DNA of 64,000 bases from Stakelama saccharophila (GTDB taxonomy: Bacteria; Pseudomonadota; Alphaproteobacteria; Sphingomonadales; Sphingomonadaceae). Below, one piece after another: positions 48,215 through 57,518 of the stretch (positions within the stretch are counted from its first letter, which is position 1; every line of letters starts with the position of its first letter). The stretch is from positions 2,771,001 through 2,835,000 of the forward strand of contig NZ_CP135076.1 in NCBI RefSeq assembly GCF_032229225.1, in the 5' to 3' direction. A program made the position numbers and the translations under genes. Below the pieces are notes generated by a model. That model did no database searches. It saw only the letters and a list, made by a program, of their open reading frames with translations, and was not told the origin of the DNA.

Positions 48215-49864
48215 ATGACAGACACCACCCTCACCCCCAACGCCTTCCAGGCGCACGAAGATCACGGCCATGACAGCCATGCCGACCACAAGCCGGCATT
48301 CTTCGCCCGTTGGTTCATGTCCACCAACCACAAGGACATCGGGACGCTGTACCTGATCTTCGCGATCTGCGCTGGCATCATCGGCGGCGTGATCTCCGGC
48401 ATGATGCGCATGGAGCTGGCCGAACCGGGCATCCAGTTCCTCGAAAGCTGGTCGGGCCAGCAGGGCGATCAGGCGCTCCATCTGTGGAACGTGCTGATCA
48501 CGGCGCACGGCCTGATCATGGTTTTCTTCATGGTGATGCCGGCGATGATCGGCGGGTTCGGCAACTGGTTCGTGCCGCTGATGATCGGCGCGCCGGACAT
48601 GGCCTTTCCGCGGATGAACAATATTAGCTTCTGGCTGCTGGTTCCCGCCTTCACGCTGCTTTTGGGCTCCGCCTTCATCGGCGGCGGCGCTGGCACCGGC
48701 TGGACGCTCTACGCGCCGCTTTCGTCCTATGGCCAGCCCGGACCGTCGGTCGACATGGTGATCCTGGCGCTGCACCTTGCCGGTGCCAGCTCGATCCTGG
48801 GCGCGATCAACTTCATCACCACCATTTTCAACATGCGCGCGCCTGGCATGACGCTGCACAAGATGCCGCTGTTCGCCTGGTCGGTGCTGGTCACGGCGTT
48901 CCTGCTGCTGCTGGCGCTGCCGGTGCTGGCCGCGGCGATCACCATGCTGCTGACCGATCGCAATTTCGGTACGACCTTCTACGACCCCGTCGGCGGTGGC
49001 GATCCGGTGCTGTGGCAGCACCTGTTCTGGTTCTTCGGCCATCCGGAAGTGTACATCATGATCCTGCCGGGCTTCGGCATGATCAGCCATGTCGTCGCCA
49101 CCTTCAGCCGCAAGCCGGTCTTCGGCTATCTCGGCATGGCCTATGCCATGGTCGCGATCGGCGTGGTCGGCTTCGTCGTGTGGGCGCACCACATGTTCAC
49201 CACCGGCCTGCCGGTCGACGTGAAGATGTACTTCACCGCCGCGACCATGATCATCGCGGTTCCTACCGGCATCAAGATCTTCTCGTGGATCGCGACGATG
49301 TGGGGCGGCTCGATCAGCTTCAAGGTGCCGATGGTCTGGGCGATCGGCTTCATCTTCATGTTCACCGTCGGCGGCGTGACGGGCGTCGTCCTCGCCAATG
49401 GCGGCGTCGACGATTACATGCAGGACACCTATTATGTGGTGGCGCATTTCCACTACGTGCTCGCCCAGGGCGCGGTGTTCTCGCTGTTCGCCGGTTTCTA
49501 TTACTGGTTCCCGAAGATGTCGGGGAAGATGTACAACGAGCTTCTCGGCCATGTGCATTTCTGGCTGTTCTTCGTCGGCGTGAACATGGTGTTCTTCCCG
49601 ATGCACTTCCTCGGGCTGCAGGGCATGCCGCGCCGCATTCCCGACTATACGCCGATGTACGAATTCTGGAACGGCATCGCGACGCACGGCTACTGGATCA
49701 TGGCCGCCGGCATGGGCGTGTTCTTCGTCAACCTGATCTGGTCGCTCGCGGCCGGTCGGAAGGCGCCGGACAATCCGTGGGGCGAAGGCGCGACGACGCT
49801 GGAATGGACGCTGTCCAGCCCGCCGCCCTTCCACCAGTTCGAAACCCTGCCGAAGGTCGACTGA
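48215..49864 (+). CDS. ctaD: Cytochrome c oxidase subunit I
   Basis: The 549-residue catalytic subunit with 12 helices binding heme a, heme a3 and Cu[15 protein letters not shown] opens the core. [20 protein letters not shown] carries the heme a histidine, [20 protein letters not shown] contains the cross-linked His-Tyr pair, [10 protein letters not shown] provides further CuB ligands, and [13 protein letters not shown] the heme a/a3 histidines. A histidine-rich N-terminal stretch ([13 protein letters not shown]) precedes the core. It follows ctaC by 3 bases. Confidence 0.99.
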   Translation: MTDTTLTPNAFQAHEDHGHDSHADHKPAFFARWFMSTNHKDIGTLYLIFAICAGIIGGVISGMMRMELAEPGIQFLESWSGQQGDQALHLWNVLITAHGLIMVFFMVMPAMIGGFGNWFVPLMIGAPDMAFPRMNNISFWLLVPAFTLLLGSAFIGGGAGTGWTLYAPLSSYGQPGPSVDMVILALHLAGASSILGAINFITTIFNMRAPGMTLHKMPLFAWSVLVTAFLLLLALPVLAAAITMLLTDRNFGTTFYDPVGGGDPVLWQHLFWFFGHPEVYIMILPGFGMISHVVATFSRKPVFGYLGMAYAMVAIGVVGFVVWAHHMFTTGLPVDVKMYFTAATMIIAVPTGIKIFSWIATMWGGSISFKVPMVWAIGFIFMFTVGGVTGVVLANGGVDDYMQDTYYVVAHFHYVLAQGAVFSLFAGFYYWFPKMSGKMYNELLGHVHFWLFFVGVNMVFFPMHFLGLQGMPRRIPDYTPMYEFWNGIATHGYWIMAAGMGVFFVNLIWSLAAGRKAPDNPWGEGATTLEWTLSSPPPFHQFETLPKVD

Positions 49865-49870
49865 CGGATC

Positions 49871-49899
49871 AGCCCCTCCCCCGCCGGGAGGGGCTTTTT
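49871..49899 (+). terminator. Intrinsic terminator between ctaD and ctaB
   Basis: AGCCCCTCCC (49871-49880) pairs perfectly with GGGAGGGGCT (49886-49895) around CCGCC and is followed by a run of five Ts (49895-49899). It lies 7 bases after the ctaD stop and should reduce expression of the assembly genes relative to the structural subunits. Confidence 0.85.
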
Positions 49900-49952
49900 C
49901 CATCATGGATACCCGCTGCCCCTCGCGCTGCGTTGCCATTGAGCCTACATCG

Positions 49953-50861
49953 ATGACCGTGACCACCGCCGACCCCTCCATCATGGCGCCCGCCGAGTGG
50001 CGCGACTTCCTGGCGCTGACCAAGCCCAAGGTCATGCGCCTCGTCGTCTTCACGGCGCTGTGCGGCATGCTGGCGGCGCCCGTCGCCATCCATCCGGTAC
50101 TGGGCTTCACCGCCATCCTGTGCACCGCGCTCGGGGCAGGCGCGGCAGGCGCCCTCAACCAGTGGTACGAAGCCGATCTCGATGCGCGGATGAAGCGCAC
50201 CGCGTCCCGCCCGCTGCCCGCCGGCCGGATGGAGCGGCAGGCCGCGCTGCATTTCGGCGTAGGGCTGGGCGTGTTCTCGGTCGTCCTGATGGAACTGGCC
50301 ATCAACTGGGTGGCGGCGGCCATCCTGGCCGCGTCGATCCTGTTCTACGTCCTCATCTACACCGTGTGGCTGAAGCGTCGCACGCCGCAGAATATCGTCA
50401 TCGGCGGCGCGGCGGGCGCTTTCCCCCCGCTGATCGGCTGGGCCGCGGCGACCGGCGGTCTCGCGCCGCTGCCGATCATCCTGTTCGCGCTGGTCTTCCT
50501 CTGGACTCCGCCGCATTTCTGGGCGCTCGCGCTGTTCGTGCACAAGGACTATGCCAATGCCGAGGTGCCGATGTTGCCCGTCGTCGCCGGCGAGGCGGCG
50601 ACCCGGCGCCAGATCGGCATCTATACCGTGCCCATGGCCCTGGCCGCGATCGCGCCCTGGCCGCTGGGGCTGACCGGCGCCGTCTATGGCATTGTGGCGA
50701 CCGCCACGTCGCTCATCTTCGCGGGGCTGGCCGCACGCGTCGCCTTCCGCACCACCGGGGCCGACGATCGCATGCGCCCCGAAAAGCGCCTGTTCGCTTA
50801 TTCGATCCTCTACCTCTTCATCGTGTTCGGCGCGCTCGTCGTCGATCGCTGGGTCGGCTGA
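49953..50861 (+). CDS. ctaB: Protoheme IX farnesyltransferase (heme O synthase)
   Basis: About 302 residues, a nine-helix UbiA-family prenyltransferase that makes heme O for the oxidase. [23 protein letters not shown], the metal-binding box [21 protein letters not shown] and the second one in [22 protein letters not shown] are intact. The frame opens at 49905, directly after the terminator, where a GAGGGG could act as ribosome binding site. ATG 49953 (MTVTTADPS) matches family lengths better, and both are possible. Confidence 0.96.
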   Translation: MTVTTADPSIMAPAEWRDFLALTKPKVMRLVVFTALCGMLAAPVAIHPVLGFTAILCTALGAGAAGALNQWYEADLDARMKRTASRPLPAGRMERQAALHFGVGLGVFSVVLMELAINWVAAAILAASILFYVLIYTVWLKRRTPQNIVIGGAAGAFPPLIGWAAATGGLAPLPIILFALVFLWTPPHFWALALFVHKDYANAEVPMLPVVAGEAATRRQIGIYTVPMALAAIAPWPLGLTGAVYGIVATATSLIFAGLAARVAFRTTGADDRMRPEKRLFAYSILYLFIVFGALVVDRWVG

Positions 50862-50995
50862 TGACGCCGGGGGACGAAAAGCTCATCCGTCAGCGCCAAC
50901 GCGGCAGGGCGCGGGTAACCGCCATATTGCTCGGCGCGTTCGTGGTCCTGTTGTTCGCCATCGCATTCGTGAAGATCAAGAACGGCGGCCTTTAG
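50861..50995 (+). CDS. Small single-helix protein in the cta cluster
   Basis: A 44-residue protein, [20 protein letters not shown] followed by one membrane helix (about 21-38, AILLGAFVVLLFAIAFV) and a short basic tail, KIKNGGL. Its ATG overlaps the ctaB stop (TGATG) and its TAG overlaps the GTG of ctaG, so translation of ctaB, this ORF and ctaG is coupled. Oxidase clusters of alphaproteobacteria often contain such an unnamed small helix protein between ctaB and ctaG. A role in assembly is an inference. Confidence 0.75.
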   Translation: MTPGDEKLIRQRQRGRARVTAILLGAFVVLLFAIAFVKIKNGGL

Positions 50996-51528
50996 TGACG
51001 CGGAACGGGCGCACGGCGATGCTGGGGGTGACGATCGTGATCGTCATGGGCGGGCTCGGCTTCGCCAGCGTGCCGCTGTACCGTGCATTCTGCCAGATCA
51101 CCGGCCTGAACGGCACGCCGCAGGTCGCCACCGCGGCGCCGGGCGCGGTGGGCCGCACGATGACGGTCGCGTTCGACAGCAATGTCAGCCCCAGGCTCGA
51201 CTGGCGCTTCGAACCGGAACGCCGTGCCGACACGGTCCAGATCGGCGCGCGCGACATGGCGTTTTTCCGCGCGACCAACCGATCGGACCGGCCGCTGACG
51301 GGCACCGCGACGTTCAACGTCACGCCGGCCCAGGCGGGCAGATATTTCACCAAGATCCAGTGTTTCTGCTTCACGCAGCAGACGCTGGCGCCGGGGGAAA
51401 CGGCGCGGATGCCGGTGATCTTCTTCGTCGATCCCGGCATCCTCGGCGATCCCGATACCCGCGATGTGGAGGAAATCACGCTCTCCTACACATTTTACCC
51501 GGTGGATTCGGACGAGAACGCAAGCTAG
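50995..51528 (+). CDS. ctaG: Cytochrome c oxidase assembly protein CtaG/Cox11
   Basis: A 177-residue copper chaperone for CuB. One N-terminal membrane helix (about 7-26, TAMLGVTIVIVMGGLGFASVPLY) precedes the periplasmic domain. FYRAFCQITG-like (YRAFCQITGLNGTPQ) and the copper motif IQCFCFTQQTLAPGE are diagnostic. GTG 50995 overlaps the preceding TAG by one base. The N-terminus is slightly short, but the helix is complete. Confidence 0.95.
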   Translation: MTRNGRTAMLGVTIVIVMGGLGFASVPLYRAFCQITGLNGTPQVATAAPGAVGRTMTVAFDSNVSPRLDWRFEPERRADTVQIGARDMAFFRATNRSDRPLTGTATFNVTPAQAGRYFTKIQCFCFTQQTLAPGETARMPVIFFVDPGILGDPDTRDVEEITLSYTFYPVDSDENAS

Positions 51529-51563
51529 AGCAGCACCGGGAACGCAAAGGACAGGGACACGTC

Positions 51564-52433
51564 ATGGCCGGAGCCAAGAACCACGACTATCACATTCTGC
51601 CGCCGAGCATCTGGCCGTTCATGGGATCCTTTTCGGCGCTCGCCATGGCCGCCGGCGGCATCATGTGGATGCACGATGCCGCGCATTCGCTGCCCGTCTT
51701 CTTCCTCGGTCTGCTCGGCGTCCTCGCGACGATGTATTTCTGGTGGGCCGATGTGATCCGCGAGGCGAAGGCCGGCGACCATACGCCGATCGTCTCGCTG
51801 CACCTGCGCTACGGCATGATCCTGTTCATCGCGTCCGAGGTGATGTTCTTCGTCGGCTGGTTCTGGGCGTTCTTCGATTTTGCGCTCTTCCCCTCCAACG
51901 TGGAAGTGGTCGGCGGGCAGTGGCCGCCTGCGGGCATCGAGGTGATCAACGCGTTCGAATTCCCGCTTCTCAACACCTTCATCCTGCTGACTTCGGGCAC
52001 CACCATCACCTGGGCGCACCACGCGTTGATCCACAATCAGCGCGGCGGCGAGAAGCGCGGGCTGTGGGGCCTGCTCGGCGTTGGCGACAATGACAATCTG
52101 AAAAAGGGGCTGTGGGCGACGATCGTGCTCGGCCTGCTGTTCAGCACGATCCAGGCCTATGAATATGCCCATGCGCCTTTCGCCTTCAAAGGGCTGAACT
52201 ACGGCGCCGCCTTCTTCATGGCGACCGGGTTCCACGGCTTTCACGTCATCATCGGCACGATCTTCCTGATCGTCTGCCTGATCCGCGCCTATCGCGGCGA
52301 TTTCACCCCGCGCCAGCATTTCGGGTTCGAGGCCGCGGCCTGGTACTGGCATTTCGTCGATGTCGTCTGGCTGTTCCTGTTCGTCTCCATCTATGTCTGG
52401 GGCGGCTGGGGCGCGCCGATCCACGGAGGCTGA
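51564..52433 (+). CDS. ctaE: Cytochrome c oxidase subunit III
   Basis: A 289-residue, seven-helix subunit. It opens MAGAKNHDYHILPPSIWPF, has WWADVIREAKAGDHTPIVSLHLRYGMILFIASEVMFFVGWFWAFFDFAL, and ends FEAAAWYWHFVDVVWLFLFVSIYVWGGWGAPIHGG, all highly conserved. ATG 51564 follows AAAGGACAGG. The 3' end contains GGAGG, which may serve the next gene. Confidence 0.98.
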   Translation: MAGAKNHDYHILPPSIWPFMGSFSALAMAAGGIMWMHDAAHSLPVFFLGLLGVLATMYFWWADVIREAKAGDHTPIVSLHLRYGMILFIASEVMFFVGWFWAFFDFALFPSNVEVVGGQWPPAGIEVINAFEFPLLNTFILLTSGTTITWAHHALIHNQRGGEKRGLWGLLGVGDNDNLKKGLWATIVLGLLFSTIQAYEYAHAPFAFKGLNYGAAFFMATGFHGFHVIIGTIFLIVCLIRAYRGDFTPRQHFGFEAAAWYWHFVDVVWLFLFVSIYVWGGWGAPIHGG

Positions 52434-52486
52434 CGATCGCGGGCGCCGACCTCGATCCACGAGCGCCCGCGCCCGCCGACGCCGCG

Positions 52487-52831
52487 TTGCGCGGCCTGTG
52501 CCCGCGCTGCGGCGCGCGCACCCTGTTCGACGGCCTTGTCCGGTTCGCGCCGCGATGCCGCGAATGCGGGCTGGAGTTCGAGGGCTTCAACGTCGGGGAC
52601 GGTCCGGCAGCCTTCCTGATCCTGATCATCGGCACGATCATCACGGTCCTGGCCGTCTGGCTGGAGCTTGCAGTGAGCCCGCCCGTCTGGGTGCACGTCC
52701 TGCTCTGGGTCCCGCTCACCATCATCGGCGTGATGGCGTCCCTGCGATTCGCCAAGGGCATCCTGATCTCTCTCGAATACCGCAATGCCGCACGCGAGGG
52801 GCGCATCGTTCCTCCGGAATCCGACCGGTGA
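52487..52831 (+). CDS. DUF983 membrane protein of the oxidase cluster
   Basis: At least 114 residues of DUF983: a zinc-ribbon-like pair, CPRCG and CRECG, near the start, then two helices (about 42-62, AAFLILIIGTIITVLAVWLEL, and 67-86). There is no ATG or GTG in reach. TTG 52487 lacks a ribosome binding site, while the frame is open back to the ctaE stop with GGAGG at 52425-52429 and an ATC at 52436 in good spacing. The true start is therefore uncertain and may be a rare codon. The 3' end overlaps SURF1 (GTGA). Its function is unknown but it is regularly beside cox genes. Confidence 0.85.
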   Translation: MRGLCPRCGARTLFDGLVRFAPRCRECGLEFEGFNVGDGPAAFLILIIGTIITVLAVWLELAVSPPVWVHVLLWVPLTIIGVMASLRFAKGILISLEYRNAAREGRIVPPESDR

Positions 52832-53454
52832 GACGCCTTCCCGTTCTGCCGACGGTCATTGTCGCCCTGGCGGTCGCCGCCATGGTCGCGCTGGGCATCT
52901 GGCAACTGCAGCGGCTGGATTGGAAGGAAGGCCTGCTGGCGCAATATTCCGCCAACGAGCACAAGCCGCCCATCCCCTTCCCCGCCCGGCCCGACCGGTC
53001 AGCCCTGTTCCGCCGGGCGTACGGACGCTGTGCGGGGCCTGTCGACTTCCACAAGGAGGGCGCGGGCCGGTACGGCTTTCGCGTCGTGGCCCATTGCCGG
53101 GGCACGGAGGATACGCCCCCGATGTTCGTCCAACTCGGCATCACGCGCGACCCGGAGCAGAAGGTCGGCTGGCCGGGCGGGCCGGTATCGGGATTCATCA
53201 GTCACGCGCCGGATCACCGGTCGGTTATCGGACAGATTTTCGACGACACGCCCAAGGCGCTGATGCTGGTCGCGGATACCCCGCCCGACGGCCTTGCCGC
53301 CAATCCGCCGGCCGATCTGAGCGCGGTTCCGAACAACCACTTCGCCTATGCGATCCAGTGGTTCATCTTCGCCGCGCTGGCGGTGGTGATCTACGCGCTG
53401 GCGATCATCCGCCGGAACCGTTCGGTGCTTGCCGGGTCGGGCGGCGACCGCTAA
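52828..53454 (+). CDS. SURF1 family oxidase assembly protein
   Basis: A 208-residue protein with the classic arrangement of one helix at each end. The N-terminal one is followed by the signature LGIWQLQRLDWKEGLL, and the C-terminal segment NNHFAYAIQWFIFAALAVVIYALAIIRR is the second family box. SURF1 helps insert heme a into subunit I. GTG 52828 overlaps the DUF983 stop. It closes the oxidase assembly block before thrC. Confidence 0.94.
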   Translation: MRRLPVLPTVIVALAVAAMVALGIWQLQRLDWKEGLLAQYSANEHKPPIPFPARPDRSALFRRAYGRCAGPVDFHKEGAGRYGFRVVAHCRGTEDTPPMFVQLGITRDPEQKVGWPGGPVSGFISHAPDHRSVIGQIFDDTPKALMLVADTPPDGLAANPPADLSAVPNNHFAYAIQWFIFAALAVVIYALAIIRRNRSVLAGSGGDR

Positions 53455-53465
53455 CGCATCTGTCG

Positions 53466-54869
53466 ATGCGCTATGTGAGCACGCGGGGGAGCGCGCCGGT
53501 TCTCGATTTCGAGCAGGTGACGCTGACGGGGCTGGCTGCCGATGGCGGCCTGTACGTGCCAGAGGCATGGCCACGCTTTTCGGCCGACCAGATCGCCGAT
53601 ATGGCCGGCCTGTCTTATGTCGAGACGGCGGTGCGGGTGATGCTGCCCTTCGTCGGCGACAGCCTGGATGAAGACGCGCTGCGGCGGCTGTGCGAGCAGG
53701 CCTATCAGGGGCGGTTCGCGCACGGTGCGGTGACGCCGCTCGTCCAGCTCGATCATCGGCACTGGCTGCTTGAGCTGTTCCACGGCCCCACGCTCGCCTT
53801 CAAGGACGTGGCGATGCAGTTGCTCGGCCTGTTGTTCGAACGGTTCATCACCGGAGCAAAGGACCATCTGACCGTGGTCGGTGCGACCTCGGGCGATACC
53901 GGATCGGCGGCGATCGACGCGCTGGCCGGGCGCGAGGGCGTCGACATCTTCATGCTCCATCCGCGCGGCCGGGTATCGGAGGTGCAACGGCGGCAGATGA
54001 CGACGGTGCTGGCGCCCAATGTCCACAACATCGCGATCGACGGCAATTTCGACCAGGCGCAGGCGCTGGTGAAGGCGATGTTCAACGATCCCGGCTTTTC
54101 GGGCAAGTTTGCGTTGTCGGCGGTCAATTCGATCAACTGGGCGCGGCTGATGGCGCAGATCGTCTATTATTTCTACGCCGCCGTCCGGCTGGGCGCGCCG
54201 GAGCGCGAGGTCGCCTTTTCGGTGCCGACGGGCAATTTCGGCGACGTGTTCGCGGGCTATGTCGCGGCGCGGATGGGATTGCCGGTCGTCAGGCTGATCG
54301 TCGCGACCAACATCAACGACATCCTCCACCGCGCGCTGTCGAGCGGCGACTATTCGGTGGGCGAGGTCACGCCGACTGCGGCGCCGTCGATGGACATCCA
54401 GGTCAGTTCGAACTTCGAACGGCTGCTGTTCGATCTCGGCGGGCGCGACGGCGGCGCGCTGTCGGCGCAGATGAAGGCGTTCGAAGCGGACCGCAGACTT
54501 CAGCTCTCCAACAGCCAATGCGAGGGCGCGGCAACGCTGTTCACGAGCTGCCGGGTCGACCCGGACGAAATGGCGCTGGCGCTGCGCCGGACGCACGAAT
54601 CGGCCGGACAGGTCGTCGACCCGCATACCGCCATCGCCCTGTCGGCGGCGCGGTCGGCCGAGTTGCCGGGCGACGTCCCGGTCGTGACGCTGGCGACGGC
54701 GCATCCGGCGAAGTTCGGCGATGCCGTCGAGCGCGCGACCGGCGTGCGCCCCACCCTGCCGCCGCGCGTCGGCGACCTGTTCGAGCGCGAGGAACGCTAT
54801 GACGTGATCCATGCGACATTCGACGACGTGACCGCGCATATCGCCGAGCTGGCGACGCCGCGTTCGTGA
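53466..54869 (+). CDS. thrC: Threonine synthase
   Basis: A 467-residue PLP enzyme converting O-phosphohomoserine to threonine. It opens MRYVSTRGSAPVLDFEQVTLTGLAADGGLYVP. The PLP lysine lies in HGPTLAFKDVAMQLLG, and VVGATSGDTGSAAIDAL is the phosphate-binding loop. VPTGNFGDVFAGYVA and SNFERLLFDL are further blocks of the long-form ThrC. It starts 11 bases after the SURF1 gene, an arrangement common in this lineage, so it probably rides on the oxidase transcript. Confidence 0.97.
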   Translation: MRYVSTRGSAPVLDFEQVTLTGLAADGGLYVPEAWPRFSADQIADMAGLSYVETAVRVMLPFVGDSLDEDALRRLCEQAYQGRFAHGAVTPLVQLDHRHWLLELFHGPTLAFKDVAMQLLGLLFERFITGAKDHLTVVGATSGDTGSAAIDALAGREGVDIFMLHPRGRVSEVQRRQMTTVLAPNVHNIAIDGNFDQAQALVKAMFNDPGFSGKFALSAVNSINWARLMAQIVYYFYAAVRLGAPEREVAFSVPTGNFGDVFAGYVAARMGLPVVRLIVATNINDILHRALSSGDYSVGEVTPTAAPSMDIQVSSNFERLLFDLGGRDGGALSAQMKAFEADRRLQLSNSQCEGAATLFTSCRVDPDEMALALRRTHESAGQVVDPHTAIALSAARSAELPGDVPVVTLATAHPAKFGDAVERATGVRPTLPPRVGDLFEREERYDVIHATFDDVTAHIAELATPRS

Positions 54870-55735
54870 ACCTCGTCCAGCTCATCGGGGAGCCCTGGGA
54901 CGAATACGGGCTGGTGGATAGTGGCGGCGGGCGCAAGCTCGAACGCTATGGCGATTATCGCTTCATCCGGCCCGAGCCGCAGGCGATGTGGGCGCCGGCG
55001 AGCGAAGACTGGGACGCGCATGGCGAATTCGTGCCGGGTTCCGACGAGGAAGGCGGCGGCCGCTGGCGCTTCGACAAGCCGACGCCGGAGGGCGGCTGGC
55101 CGCTGGCGTGGGACGACGTGCGCTTCACCGCGCAGACGACGCCGTTCCGGCATCTCGGTTTCTTTCCCGACATGGCCCCGGTCTGGAGCTGGATGCGCGA
55201 GCAGGTCGCGGACCTCGATGCGCCAAGCTGCATGAACCTGTTCGGCTATACCGGCGTCGGCACATGCGCGATGGCGGCGCGCGGGGCCGAAATGGTGCAT
55301 GTCGATGCCTCGAAGAAATCGGTCGAAGCGGCGCGCGCCAATGCCGCGCTGTCGGGGCTGGAGGATGCGCCCGTTCGCTGGCTGGTCGACGATGCGGTGA
55401 AGTTCACCGCGCGCGAGGTACGGCGCGGGCGGCGCTATGACGGCATCCTGCTCGACCCGCCCAAATATGGGCGCGGACCGGGCAAGGAAGTCTGGCAGTT
55501 GGAACAGGGCCTGCCGGGGCTGATCGCCGATTGCCGCAAGCTGCTCGACCAGGATTCGCGCTTCCTGTTCCTGACCGTCTATGCGGTCAGGATGTCGGCG
55601 CTGGCGATCGGCGAGCTGGTGCGGCAGGCGTTCGCCGACCTTGGCGGCACGGTGGAGGCGGGCGAGCTGGGCGTGCGCGAAGAGGCGCGCGGCCTGGCGC
55701 TGCCGACGGCGATCTTCGCGCGCTGGTCGCGGTAA
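54866..55735 (+). CDS. Class I SAM-dependent methyltransferase (COG1092-like)
   Basis: A 289-residue protein. SAM-binding motif I is CMNLFGYTGVGTCAMAARGAEMVHVDASKKSVEAARANAALSGL. The catalytic-type motif is YDGILLDPPKYGRGPGKEVWQLEQ, the DPPKxGRG form seen in 23S rRNA cytosine methyltransferases. No N-terminal PUA domain is present, unlike RlmI. RNA is the likely substrate, but the position is unknown. GTG 54866 overlaps the thrC stop (GTGA), so the two are coupled. Confidence 0.9.
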   Translation: MNLVQLIGEPWDEYGLVDSGGGRKLERYGDYRFIRPEPQAMWAPASEDWDAHGEFVPGSDEEGGGRWRFDKPTPEGGWPLAWDDVRFTAQTTPFRHLGFFPDMAPVWSWMREQVADLDAPSCMNLFGYTGVGTCAMAARGAEMVHVDASKKSVEAARANAALSGLEDAPVRWLVDDAVKFTAREVRRGRRYDGILLDPPKYGRGPGKEVWQLEQGLPGLIADCRKLLDQDSRFLFLTVYAVRMSALAIGELVRQAFADLGGTVEAGELGVREEARGLALPTAIFARWSR

Positions 55736-55838
55736 GTCCACCATCGCTCCTGCGCAGGCAGGCGCCTATCGCTCGCATTTGCGGCGTAGCAGATCGGCGA
55801 GGCTTGGCTCCGGCGCGGACTGAAGAGGCGCGACGGGA

Positions 55839-56480
55839 TCAGCTTCGCGCCAGGCGCATCGCGGCGGCGGCGACGAACGGGCTTCCGGCCAGCAATAGCA
55901 GGCTGACCGCGCCGAGCAGCTTGAACGCGCCCGCGCCGCCAGCGATCGCGCCGGCGCCGAAGATCAGCAGCGGCACCGCCAGCGGGAGCATCACCAGCCC
56001 CGCCACCGCTCCCGCCCCGCGCAGGCCAGCGGTCAGCGAAGCGGTGGCGACGCCCAGCGCGGCAAGGCCGGGAGTGCCGATCAGCAACCCGATCTCGACG
56101 CGCGCGAGGACAGGACCCGGCAGGTTGAGCAGACCGGCCGCGATCACGCTCGCCAGCATCAGCGCGGGCGCAAAGCCGAGCCAGTGACCGACGATCTTCG
56201 CCGCCGCCACCCATGCCTCCGCGAGGCCGCGCACAGCGAACTGGTCGATTACGCCGCTTTCGAGATCGGGCGCGACAAGGCGTTCCACCGGCAACAACGC
56301 CGCGAGCAACGCGGCCGCCCACACCACCCCGCCGCCGACGCGGGCGAGCAGCCCGGTATCGGGACCGATGGCGAAGGGGAACAGGATCGCGACCAGCAGG
56401 AAGAAGGCCACGGGCGTCACCAGGCCGCCGCTGATCCAGGCGCGGCGTAGTTCACGGCCGACCAGGGCGGCGAACCTCAT
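55839..56480 (-). CDS. ccmB: Heme exporter protein CcmB
   Basis: A 213-residue, six-helix permease subunit of the CcmAB complex used in c-type cytochrome maturation. It opens RELRRAWISGGLVTPVAFFLLVAILFPFAIGPD and contains LFAPDLESGVIDQFAVRG-type wording (LVAPDLESGVIDQFAVRGLAEAWVAAKIVGHW). Its start overlaps the ccmA stop by 4 bases. The other ccm genes are not in the window. Confidence 0.93.
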   Translation of the reverse strand: MRFAALVGRELRRAWISGGLVTPVAFFLLVAILFPFAIGPDTGLLARVGGGVVWAAALLAALLPVERLVAPDLESGVIDQFAVRGLAEAWVAAAKIVGHWLGFAPALMLASVIAAGLLNLPGPVLARVEIGLLIGTPGLAALGVATASLTAGLRGAGAVAGLVMLPLAVPLLIFGAGAIAGGAGAFKLLGAVSLLLLAGSPFVAAAAMRLARS

Positions 56481-57067
56481 GCCGCACCGCCCAGCGGGAT
56501 CGACACGGCATCGGGCAGCGCGATCGGCAGATGCGTGGCGAGCAATACCGCCCCGCCCTCCGCCCGATGACGCGCGATGGCGCGTTCGAGAACGGTGATC
56601 GAGGCGGCATCGAGGCCGTTGCCCGGTTCGTCGAGCAGCCAGACCGGCGCACCGCTCGCTATCACCCGCGCCAGCGCCGCGCGCCGACGCTGACCGGTGG
56701 AAAGCAGCCGTACCGGCACCTCAGCGAGATGCGCGAGACCGACGGTATCGAGCGCGTCCGCCACCCGCGCGATGACCGCACCGTCCATCCGCGCCCAGAA
56801 GGCGAGCGCCTTCGCGACCGGAAGCTCGGGATCGAGCGCCGGGGCCTCTGCCGCCATCAGGGTGCGGGAGGCTTCGCCCATGACCGTTCCCGCCGTGGGC
56901 GGCAACAGACCGGCGGCAATGCGGATCAGGCTGGACTTGCCCGCGCCATTGGGGCCGGTGGCGAGCGCCGCCCGGCCGGGGCCGAGCGCCAGGTCCAGCC
57001 CGGCGAACAGCATCCGGCCGCCGCGCACGCAGTCGACATCCGCCAGGCGAAGAAACGCCCCGCTCAC
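56477..57067 (-). CDS. ccmA: Heme exporter ATP-binding protein CcmA
   Basis: A 196-residue ABC ATPase. Walker A is TGPNGAGKSSLIR, the signature is LLSTGQRRRAALARVIASG and Walker B is VWLLDEPGNGLDAASI, followed by the H-loop LLATHLPI. GTG 57067 overlaps the stop of the upstream zincin gene (GTGA). With CcmB it drives release of heme-CcmE. The long open frame upstream is a shadow of the zincin gene. Confidence 0.94.
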   Translation of the reverse strand: MSGAFLRLADVDCVRGGRMLFAGLDLALGPGRAALATGPNGAGKSSLIRIAAGLLPPTAGTVMGEASRTLMAAEAPALDPELPVAKALAFWARMDGAVIARVADALDTVGLAHLAEVPVRLLSTGQRRRAALARVIASGAPVWLLDEPGNGLDAASITVLERAIARHRAEGGAVLLATHLPIALPDAVSIPLGGAA

Positions 57068-57483
57068 CCGGCGGCGTCTTCCAGCGCGTGCATGTCGTCG
57101 TCGGACAGGCCGAAATGGTGCCCGACCTCGTGCACCACGACATGGGTGATGAGCTTGTCGAAATCGACGCCGGTTTCCTGCCATTCGGCGATCAATGGGC
57201 GGCGGTAGAGATGGATCTCGTCCGGATAGGGGGCGATGTCGAAGCTCGATTTGTCGCCGATCGGCAGGCCGCGATACAGCCCGGTAAGCTGGTACGGATC
57301 GGTCATGCCGAAATGCGCCAGCGTCTCGGCATCGGCGAATTCCTCCACGACCATGACGATGTCGCCGAGGTGGCGGGCGAAGGGTTCGGGAATGCGGCCG
57401 AGCGCGTCCCATGCCAGCCGTTCGATCATGGCCGCGTCCGGATCGCCGGTGAAAGGTGCTTGCCCGCGCATCGTGCAATGCAT
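57064..57483 (-). CDS. Small zincin-like metallopeptidase family protein
   Basis: About 139 residues with the zinc motif HEVGHHFGLSDDDMHALE (HExxH followed by a third ligand region) near the C-terminus. PFARHLGDIVMVVEEFAD and DPYQLTGLYRGLPIGDKSS are the other family blocks. These correspond to the minimal zincin family formerly called DUF1025. ATG 57483 or ATG 57471 are both possible. It is coupled to ccmA by a GTGA overlap, which is unusual company. Proteolytic activity has not been inferred from the sequence alone. Confidence 0.88.
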   Translation of the reverse strand: MHCTMRGQAPFTGDPDAAMIERLAWDALGRIPEPFARHLGDIVMVVEEFADAETLAHFGMTDPYQLTGLYRGLPIGDKSSFDIAPYPDEIHLYRRPLIAEWQETGVDFDKLITHVVVHEVGHHFGLSDDDMHALEDAAG

Positions 57484-57518
57484 AGGCCCGTTTCCGGGCA
57501 AGCAGCAAGGAGGCGATG

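Noticed and set aside
46922-50323. 1133-residue open frame on the minus strand
   Set aside because: It is antisense to ctaC, ctaD and ctaB; its histidine/arginine/aspartate-rich low-complexity sequence is the usual shadow of high-GC membrane protein genes.
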